A stretch of DNA of 11,606 bases from Pseudomonadota bacterium (GTDB lineage: Bacteria > Pseudomonadota > Alphaproteobacteria > Rhizobiales > Devosiaceae): the NCBI GenBank assembly GCA_023433985.1, contig JAEYTN010000260.1:1-11606 (forward strand). Reading direction: 5' to 3'. A program made the translations under genes and the position numbers. The notes beneath the pieces were generated by a model, which saw nothing but the letters and a program-made list of their open reading frames with translations, was not told the origin of the DNA and did not search any database. Below are positions 6,973 through 11,606 of this stretch, in pieces. How positions within the stretch are numbered: position 1 is the first letter of the stretch; every line of letters starts with the position of its first letter.

Positions 6973-7184
6973 TCCGGCGCCAACGGAACCTTGGCCAGCG
7001 TCTGGAGGAAGAGCGCTCGGTCCGCCACGGAGCGGAGCCGGATGGTCATCGTCTCGGTCTTGATGGGGGTCTGGGGCGGCAGGGCATAGCCCAGCTCGGG
7101 CAGGTGGGCGCTCGCCCAGTCGCGGAAGCGGCTGAGCTTGTTGGCGCCAGAGATGGGGAAAGTGGCGGAGTACTTGAAGGTCAT
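6969..7184 (-). CDS. Small conserved-looking hypothetical protein (71 residues)
   Basis: Not recognised. The 71-residue product has no signal peptide or membrane segment. From residue patterns I infer strand-helix-strand-helix: TFKYSATFPI (strand), ANKLSRFRDWASAHL (amphipathic helix), TETMTIRLRS (strand), VADRALFLQTLAKV (helix). That would give a small alpha/beta domain. The ATG at 7184 is preceded by GAGGTG with six bases between, a good ribosome site, and is preferred to the in-frame TTG at 7226, which lies in the upstream hairpin. Its TGA overlaps the ATG of the CxxC gene, so the two probably form a micro-operon convergent with pyc. Function is unknown. The good ribosome site and coupling make it a likely real gene. 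Confidence 0.65.
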   Translation of the reverse strand: MTFKYSATFPISGANKLSRFRDWASAHLPELGYALPPQTPIKTETMTIRLRSVADRALFLQTLAKVPLAPE

Positions 7185-7216
7185 GGACAGCACCTCACGA
7201 CCGACATGCGTGTGCG

Positions 7217-7237
7217 CCCGCGCCAAGAGGGCGCGGG
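7217..7237. repeat. Stem-loop upstream of the 71-residue gene
   Basis: A perfect 8-bp GC stem (7217-7224 with 7230-7237) with a five-base loop lies 33 bases before the ATG of the minus-strand small gene. An outer 5-bp match (CCGAC/GTCGG, 7201-7205 with 7246-7250) could extend it across an internal loop. On the plus strand it is followed by TTT. No plus-strand gene ends nearby, so a role in the leader of the small minus-strand unit is more likely than termination. The remaining sequence between 7185 and 7431 holds no gene I can support. Confidence 0.5.
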
Positions 7238-7418
7238 TTTGGCAGGTCGGAAAAACCAGGGAGAGAGTTTCGCGAGTATCCCGGTGCCGCTCTTGCCCCG
7301 GCGGGCAGGTAGCGACACCAGGCAGCTAGCCTGCGTTGGTGAGGCGGCTCAGATGTCGTTTCGGCGGGAACATGCTGCTCATGGCGGGCATCATGGCGAT
7401 CTCGAAGCCGTTGTCAAA

Positions 7419-7441
7419 CCGGCGCTCACACTCAGCGCCGG
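7419..7441 (-). terminator. Possible terminator overlapping the YkvA-like stop codon
   Basis: On the minus strand a perfect 8-bp stem (7434-7441 with 7419-7426, loop 7427-7433) is followed by TTTG. The stop codon TGA of the YkvA-like gene sits at the loop edge. The stem is strong and the T-run short, so this is a plausible but weak intrinsic terminator. Confidence 0.5.
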
Positions 7442-7734
7442 CGATACTCGCCATCGATCACCTTGGCGCCATCGGCGCTGCGCCCGTAGACCGGCGCCTT
7501 CCTCGGCAGCATCTTCACGATCCAGCCGACCATCAGCGGAACAACGACGAAGTCGTCGACCCAGCCGAGCAGCGGGACCACATCGGGAATCAGGTCGATC
7601 GGGCTCAGCAGGTAGGCGGGCACCAGCAGCATCAGGGCCTTGAGATGCCACGGCGTCTCGGGCGCCATGAAAGTGCGCCACAACGTTGCGAGTTCATTTC
7701 GGAAGGTGACGAAGCGTACGAGCAATCTGGTCAT
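7432..7734 (-). CDS. YkvA/DUF1232 family small membrane protein
   Basis: The product has 100 residues and belongs to the DUF1232 (YkvA) family, whose hallmark is a short membrane hairpin around a conserved SP(I/V)DLIPD motif. Here YLLSPIDLIPD falls at residues 41-51, followed by a second hydrophobic run ending in GWVDD and VVVPLMVGWI. The N-terminal part (FRNELATLWRTFMAPETPWHLKAL) is the usual helical lead-in of the family, and the C-terminus is basic (YRRR). Molecular function of the family is unknown. I chose the ATG at 7734 because family similarity begins there, but no ribosome site precedes it. An in-frame ATG at 7791 has GAGGG ten bases upstream and would add 19 residues, at the cost of shrinking the gap to divergent ispG to 51 bases. 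The family call is firm and the start uncertain. Confidence 0.85.
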   Translation of the reverse strand: MTRLLVRFVTFRNELATLWRTFMAPETPWHLKALMLLVPAYLLSPIDLIPDVVPLLGWVDDFVVVPLMVGWIVKMLPRKAPVYGRSADGAKVIDGEYRRR

Positions 7735-7790
7735 GATCCAGAACACATGGTCCGTGCGGGGCTGCGCTTCAAGGTCACGCAAACGTAACA

Positions 7791-7819
7791 TTGCGCGGTC
7801 ACCCTCAAAGGCCTATTTG
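7791..7819 (+). promoter_or_regulatory. Possible ispG promoter
   Basis: TTGCGC (7791-7796) and TATTTG (7814-7819) are separated by 17 bases and end 23 bases before the ispG ATG. The same -35 hexamer occurs in the candidate promoter of the sulfurtransferase gene (2689). The region also overlaps the alternative YkvA-like start. The call is based on consensus similarity. Confidence 0.35.
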
Positions 7820-7842
7820 CGTAGCGCGCAAGAGGTATTGGC

Positions 7843-9081
7843 ATGAGCATTTCTCCCCGCCGGCAGTCGGTCGGCGTCAATGTCGGTGGCGTGATGGTGG
7901 GCGGCGGCGCCCCGATCGTCGTCCAGTCGATGACCAATACCGACACCGCCGATATCGAAGGGACCGTGCGCCAGGTGGCGCAGCTCTGGCGTGCCGGCTC
8001 CGAAATCGTCCGCATCACAGTCGACCGCGACGAGGCGGCCGCCGCGGTGCCGCATATCCGAGACCGGCTGGCGCAGCGCGGCATCAACGTGCCGATCGTG
8101 GGCGACTTCCACTATATCGGCCACAAGCTGCTCACAGACCATCCGGCCGCCGCCGAGGCGCTGGCGAAGTACCGCATCAACCCAGGCAATGTCGGCTTCA
8201 AGGCCAAGCGCGACACGCAGTTCGCGACGCTGATCGAGCTGGCGATGAAATATGACAAGCCGGTCCGCATCGGGGTGAACTGGGGCTCGCTCGACGAGGA
8301 GTTGCTAACCCGGCTGATGGACGAAAACTCGGCCTCCGCCACGCCGGTCGGCGCTGCCGCCGTGCAGCGCGAAGCGATCATCCAGTCGGCGCTGCTCTCT
8401 GCCAGGCGCGCCGAAGAGCTTGGGCTCGGGCCCGACAAGATCATCCTCTCGACCAAGGTCAGCGACGTCCAGCATCTGATCGCGGTCTACCAGGACCTTG
8501 CGGCGCGCTGCGACTACGCGCTCCATCTGGGCCTCACCGAGGCGGGCATGGGCTCGAAGGGCATCGTCGCCTCGTCGGCCGCCATGGGCATCCTGCTGCA
8601 GCAGGGCATCGGCGACACGATCCGGGTTTCGCTCACTCCCGAACCCGGCGGCGATCGGACGCAGGAAGTGCGGGTGGCGCAGGAGCTGCTGCAGACCATG
8701 GGTTTCCGCCAGTTCCTGCCGGTGGTCGCGGCCTGCCCGGGCTGCGGACGCACCACGAGCAAGACCTTCCAGGTGCTGGCCAAGGAGATCCAGGACCACC
8801 TCTCGGCTTCGATGCCGGAGTGGAAGGAGCGTTACCCGGGCGTCGAGACGCTGTCGGTCGCGGTAATGGGCTGCATCGTCAACGGTCCGGGCGAGAGCAG
8901 GCATGCCGATATCGGCATCTCGCTGCCCGGAACCGGTGAAACGCCGGCTGCCCCGGTCTTCGTCGAGGGCCAGAAGGTCGCGACGCTGCGCGGCGCCGAT
9001 GTGGCCGAGCAGTTTAAGGCGATGGTCGCCGACTATATCGAGCGGCGCTTCGGGGCCGGGCAGAAAACGGCGGCCGAATAG
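7843..9081 (+). CDS. ispG: 4-hydroxy-3-methylbut-2-enyl diphosphate synthase IspG (GcpE)
   Basis: IspG is the [4Fe-4S] enzyme of the MEP (non-mevalonate) pathway that reductively converts MEcPP to HMBPP, the step before IspH. It has 412 residues. The N-terminal TIM-barrel part opens with the family signature ([12 protein letters not shown]), followed by [16 protein letters not shown] and RIGVNWGSL. The C-terminal domain holds the cluster ligands: Cys298 and Cys301 in ACPGCGRT, Cys344 in [10 protein letters not shown], and the fourth ligand Glu351 in the same motif. All four ligands are present. ATG 7843 has AAGAGG seven bases upstream. The spacing between the second and third ligands is longer than in E. 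coli, as expected for alphaproteobacterial forms. The stop codon directly abuts that of the convergent Nudix gene, leaving no room for an intergenic terminator. Confidence 0.98.
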   Translation: MSISPRRQSVGVNVGGVMVGGGAPIVVQSMTNTDTADIEGTVRQVAQLWRAGSEIVRITVDRDEAAAAVPHIRDRLAQRGINVPIVGDFHYIGHKLLTDHPAAAEALAKYRINPGNVGFKAKRDTQFATLIELAMKYDKPVRIGVNWGSLDEELLTRLMDENSASATPVGAAAVQREAIIQSALLSARRAEELGLGPDKIILSTKVSDVQHLIAVYQDLAARCDYALHLGLTEAGMGSKGIVASSAAMGILLQQGIGDTIRVSLTPEPGGDRTQEVRVAQELLQTMGFRQFLPVVAACPGCGRTTSKTFQVLAKEIQDHLSASMPEWKERYPGVETLSVAVMGCIVNGPGESRHADIGISLPGTGETPAAPVFVEGQKVATLRGADVAEQFKAMVADYIERRFGAGQKTAAE

Positions 9082-9558
9082 CTACTTCTTGCGGTCGGCC
9101 TGCAGCCGCCTGCGCTTCTTGTCATAGCCGACCGATGAGAGGAACAGCGACAGGTTGAAGTCGAAGGCGATCGACACCGCTTCGGCTTGCGTGAACCACA
9201 TGCGGTCGCGTTGCAGCCTCTCGGGCCACTCACCGAGTTCCTCCACGTCGCCGACCGCGTAGACCGCCATGGTGCAGGGCAGTTCGGTGCCATCGTGCAG
9301 CACCTTGATGAAGGCGTACCGCCCGATCGGTGCGTCCGGGCCCCTGGCCTGGATGCCGGCCTCCTCGAAGGCCTCCTGGAGCGCCGATTCGAGGCCCGAC
9401 TTGCCGGGGATCGGCCAGCCTTTGGGCAGCAGCCAGTGCTTGGAGGTGCGCGAGGTGACCAGCAGGAACTCGAGCCCGCCGTCCGGCGCAAGGCGCCAGG
9501 GCAGGGCAGCCACCTGCCGCGCCTTCCGGATCACCTTCGCCTTGTCTGTCCGCGCCAA
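9082..9558 (-). CDS. Nudix hydrolase with a variant Nudix box
   Basis: Nudix enzymes cleave nucleoside or other diphosphates linked to a second moiety, using metal ions. This 158-residue protein has WLLPKGWPIPGKSG leading into the Nudix helix (residues 47-69) ending in QEAFEEAGI. Against the consensus GX5EX7REUXEEXGU, the first Glu is Lys53 and the Arg is Gln61, while the metal-binding Glu62, Glu65 and Glu66 and Gly68 remain. The KGWP lead-in recalls the diphosphoinositol polyphosphate phosphohydrolase-like group, so the substrate may not be a nucleotide. I chose a TTG start at 9558 with AGGAG six bases upstream. A further in-frame TTG at 9576 has no such site. The C-terminus is strongly basic (KKRRRLQADRKK). 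It is last in a minus-strand run behind ispA and a membrane protein. The substrate is unknown. Confidence 0.9.
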   Translation of the reverse strand: MARTDKAKVIRKARQVAALPWRLAPDGGLEFLLVTSRTSKHWLLPKGWPIPGKSGLESALQEAFEEAGIQARGPDAPIGRYAFIKVLHDGTELPCTMAVYAVGDVEELGEWPERLQRDRMWFTQAEAVSIAFDFNLSLFLSSVGYDKKRRRLQADRKK

Positions 9559-9564
9559 CCGAAT

Positions 9565-9569
9565 CTCCT
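9565..9569 (-). promoter_or_regulatory. Ribosome binding site supporting the Nudix TTG start
   Basis: The minus strand reads AGGAG six bases before TTG at 9558. This is near-ideal spacing and decides between two in-frame TTG codons. Confidence 0.65.
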
Positions 9570-9644
9570 GCCCCAAGCAGGCGGAATCTGCGCCATGCCC
9601 GGGCCTTGTGAGCAGACGACTGAAGTTATCCCCGCGAATCTGGT

Positions 9645-10454
9645 TCAGCCGAGGGCGGCGAAGCGCTGGTAGAGGCGGGTGGAGACGGCCGTCACCATCA
9701 CCTGGGCGAAGCCGGTGAGGGCGGCGCCGAGTGGGACCAGGAGTATAGGCGCGAGCGGCCCGAAGATGGTGCCGACCAGCCCGCTCAGCATGAAGGTGGC
9801 CAGCGCAATCGGCAGCATGGTGACCAGTTGCACGCCGACGATGAACCAGAACTGCCCCCGCGTCTGAGCGAGGGCGGCAGGCAGCGAGGCGCGGTCGGGA
9901 TCGAGCGCGAGCAGCGCCGGCAGCGTGGTGGTGCGGATGGTGAAGATCCAGGCAGCGACCAGAAGCCCAAGGATCAGCAGCATGCCGGGCAGGTTCACGT
10001 CCTGCTCTTCGGCGCCCGCGCCGGAGGGCAGGCTGGTGGGCGCCTCGTAGGGGCCGAGCAGGGTGTAGAGCGCCAGCGGGGCGGTCATGGCGAGCGTGAT
10101 CACCACCGACCAGGCGGCGAAGCGCTGTGCCTCGGGGGTCGGGCGGATCGCCTCGGGGCGCACTTCCTCGTTCCGCGCGACGGCGCGGTAGAGGGCGAAG
10201 AGGTAGGGCGCGATCAGGTAGGTGGTGATGGCCGCGATCACGAGGTCCAGCACCGCATCGCCCAGACGCGTGTCGACCAGCCGGTGCACCAGGCCGCCGA
10301 GGAAGCCGACCACCATGATGCCGGCGACCAGCGTCAGCACGGTTGGCAGCCTGGTGGAGAAGACGCGGTAGGCATCCTCATAGGCCAGGGGGAAGTAGGC
10401 CCATAGGCTCGGCTGGCGGTCGGTCACGGCGTCCTCATCGGCAAGTCGGCCCAT
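9645..10454 (-). CDS. Integral membrane protein with about six helices, uncharacterised
   Basis: No confident family name. The 269-residue product has six predicted membrane segments at roughly 36-59, 64-89, 112-133, 155-184, 202-230 and 234-257. There is a short hydrophilic N-terminus (SLWAYFPLAYEDAYRVF), a charged cytoplasmic-like loop at 90-111 (AVARNEEVRPEAIRP), and an acidic loop near 134-154. The segment ALAQTRGQFWFIVGVQLV before helix five resembles the repeated element in YciC/UPF0259-like and glycerophosphodiester-phosphodiesterase-associated membrane domains, a weak family hint only. ATG 10454 has little ribosome site. A GTG at 10427 preceded by GAGG (five bases) is a credible shorter start. 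It lies 48 bases downstream of ispA and 86 bases upstream of the Nudix gene on the same strand, so cotranscription is plausible. No catalytic motif is visible. Confidence 0.75.
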   Translation of the reverse strand: MGRLADEDAVTDRQPSLWAYFPLAYEDAYRVFSTRLPTVLTLVAGIMVVGFLGGLVHRLVDTRLGDAVLDLVIAAITTYLIAPYLFALYRAVARNEEVRPEAIRPTPEAQRFAAWSVVITLAMTAPLALYTLLGPYEAPTSLPSGAGAEEQDVNLPGMLLILGLLVAAWIFTIRTTTLPALLALDPDRASLPAALAQTRGQFWFIVGVQLVTMLPIALATFMLSGLVGTIFGPLAPILLVPLGAALTGFAQVMVTAVSTRLYQRFAALG

Positions 10455-10502
10455 GTAGCCGATCGAAGGCTAATCGCCCGTTCCGCTGATCGGTGCAATG
10501 CA
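10455..10502 (-). other. Short gap between ispA and the membrane-protein gene
   Basis: The 48-base gap contains an inverted repeat (CCGATC at 10459-10464 with GATCGG at 10488-10493) with a 23-base loop and no T-run. It does not look like a strong terminator, so read-through from ispA into the membrane-protein gene is likely. Confidence 0.3.
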
Positions 10503-11510
10503 TCAGCTCTGCCGCTCGGCAAAGAACCGGGCGGTGGCGCGCAGCGCGTCGGCGCGCTCGCCGAAGGGCAGGAGGGCCGTGAGGGCGTCGTGGATCACTT
10601 CGCCCAGCTGGCGCTGCGCGGCTTCGAGGCCGATGCGGGCGACGATGGTCTGCTTGCCGGCGCCGGCATCCTTGCCGGTGGCCTTGCCCATGGCCTCGGG
10701 GGAGGCGGTGACGTCGAGAATGTCGTCGGCGAGTTGGAAGGCGCGACCCGCGGCTTCGGCATAGTGGGTCAGGTGGAGGAGTTGGTCGTCCGAGGCGCCA
10801 CCCAGGATTGCACCCATGCGGACGGCCGCACGGATCAGGGCGCCGGTCTTCATCGCCTGCATTCGGGCGATGGCACGCTCGGTAAGGAAACTCTTCTCGC
10901 CCTCGATGTCAGTCATCTGCCCGCCTGCCATGCCGCCTGCGCCGGCGCCGGCGGCGAGTTCGCCGACGAGGCGGAGACGCACGGCCGGGTCGGCATCGAG
11001 GCTGTCATGCGCGAGCACGCCGAAGGCGTGAGTGAGCAAGCTGTCGCCGGCAAGGATGGCGGTCGCTTCGTCGTAGGCGCGATGCACAGTGGGCTGGCCG
11101 CGGCGCAGGTCGTCGTCGTCCATTGCCGGCAGGTCGTCGTGGATAAGTGAGTAGCAGTGGATCATCTCTACGGCGAGGCCGGCCATCACGGTGCGCTCGG
11201 CGGGCAGCCCGAACACGCCGGCTGCCTGCCGCAGCAACAGCGGGCGCAGGCGCTTGCCACCGTTGAGGCTGCCGTGCCGCATCGCCGCGACCAGACGCTC
11301 GGGCGGGGCGCCCGGACCGGCCAGCGCGCCGACGGTCAGCAGCTCGTCGAGCGCTCCTTCGATGTCGGCGGCGGTACTGGCGAGCTCGGCTGAAAAATCG
11401 TACGGCAAGGCAGGAAGGTCCGGGGCAGGGCGCAAGGCTTCTAGCCGTTCTGCGGCGAATGCGAAAGCGCCCCGGTATTGCGGCGATTCTACCCCTTCCC
11501 AACCGGACAT
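10503..11510 (-). CDS. ispA: Polyprenyl synthetase, farnesyl diphosphate synthase type (IspA)
   Basis: This trans-isoprenyl diphosphate synthase condenses IPP with DMAPP and then GPP in the cytosol to make farnesyl (or possibly geranylgeranyl) diphosphate, precursor of quinone side chains, undecaprenyl phosphate and hopanoids. It has 335 residues from ATG 11510. Motifs appear in order: GGKRLRP (84-90), the first aspartate-rich motif DDLPAMDDDDLRRG (Asp125, Asp126 and Asp131, bacterial DDxxxxD form), GQMTDIEGE, KTG (221-223), and the second aspartate-rich motif DDILD (262-266). Tyr120, five residues before the first motif, matches E. coli IspA and favours a C15 product. Some 35-40 residues precede the usual family start and look low in structure. 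A TTG at 11534 would lengthen this further. No in-frame ATG occurs between 11510 and the conserved core. The ribosome site is weak. Confidence 0.92.
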   Translation of the reverse strand: MSGWEGVESPQYRGAFAFAAERLEALRPAPDLPALPYDFSAELASTAADIEGALDELLTVGALAGPGAPPERLVAAMRHGSLNGGKRLRPLLLRQAAGVFGLPAERTVMAGLAVEMIHCYSLIHDDLPAMDDDDLRRGQPTVHRAYDEATAILAGDSLLTHAFGVLAHDSLDADPAVRLRLVGELAAGAGAGGMAGGQMTDIEGEKSFLTERAIARMQAMKTGALIRAAVRMGAILGGASDDQLLHLTHYAEAAGRAFQLADDILDVTASPEAMGKATGKDAGAGKQTIVARIGLEAAQRQLGEVIHDALTALLPFGERADALRATARFFAERQS

Positions 11511-11540
11511 TTCTGCTCTATAGACCCCACCCAATTCCCG

Positions 11541-11555
11541 ACAGACCCTGTCTGT
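11541..11555. promoter_or_regulatory. Operator-like palindrome upstream of ispA
   Basis: ACAGAC and GTCTGT form a perfect 6-bp inverted repeat around three bases, 31 bases before the ispA ATG and close to the right edge. The size and position suit a dimeric regulator site, but no regulator can be named. It may equally belong to a divergent plus-strand gene beyond the edge. No T-run follows on either strand. The rest of 11511-11606 holds no gene, though GGAG at 11599-11602 could be a ribosome site for such a gene. Confidence 0.35.
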
Positions 11556-11606
11556 TACACGCCGGAAAGTCTTCGGCGACCCGCTATTGAGAAATCTGGA
11601 GTACCG

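Noticed and set aside
7336..7788. 150-codon plus-strand open frame opposite the YkvA-like gene
   Set aside because: The minus strand carries the recognisable SPIDLIPD motif of DUF1232. The plus frame has shadow-type composition and no ribosome site.

Overview
This window is a chromosomal stretch of a GC-rich alphaproteobacterium, most likely in the order Hyphomicrobiales (Rhizobiales). The reasons are the very high G/C at third codon positions, a pyruvate carboxylase that from memory closely resembles the Rhizobium type, an alphaproteobacterial-size IspG, and two rhizobial-style ABC substrate-binding proteins. A Devosia-like genus would fit, but I cannot confirm it without a search. Most of the window is housekeeping sequence. 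I see no tRNA, rRNA, insertion sequence, prophage, CRISPR array or defence system.

Layout, left to right. (1) 85-1346, minus: a LivK-like amino-acid-binding protein with its own terminator, so it looks monocistronic. (2) 1578-2642, plus, divergent from it: an OpuAC/ProX-like periplasmic binding protein. Neither has transporter genes beside it in the window. (3) 2756-3172, plus: a small TIGR01244/DUF442-type sulfurtransferase with a TTG start. (4) 3293-6733, plus: a full-length three-function pyruvate carboxylase (pyc), ended by a strong hairpin at 6753-6778. (5) 6793-7184, minus: two very small overlapping genes, a 71-residue protein and a roughly 59-residue protein with two CxxC pairs. They converge on pyc and share its terminator. 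(6) 7432-7734, minus: a YkvA/DUF1232 small membrane protein. (7) 7843-9081, plus: ispG of the MEP isoprenoid pathway. (8) 9082-11510, minus: a run of three genes that reads ispA (farnesyl diphosphate synthase type), a six-helix membrane protein, and a Nudix hydrolase. The Nudix stop codon directly abuts the ispG stop codon. The right edge holds the ispA upstream region with a 15-bp palindrome.

How the genes relate: pyc supplies oxaloacetate from pyruvate. ispG makes HMBPP, which IspH (not in the window) converts to IPP and DMAPP, and IspA condenses these into farnesyl diphosphate. Two isoprenoid enzymes therefore lie within 1.5 kb of each other, with an uncharacterised membrane protein and a Nudix hydrolase between them. 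The two binding proteins deliver amino-acid-like and betaine-like solutes to permeases encoded elsewhere.

The least explained parts are the tiny two-gene unit at 6793-7184 with its structured upstream region, the Nudix hydrolase with two replaced signature residues, and the N-terminal extension of IspA. I found no convincing new multi-gene system.
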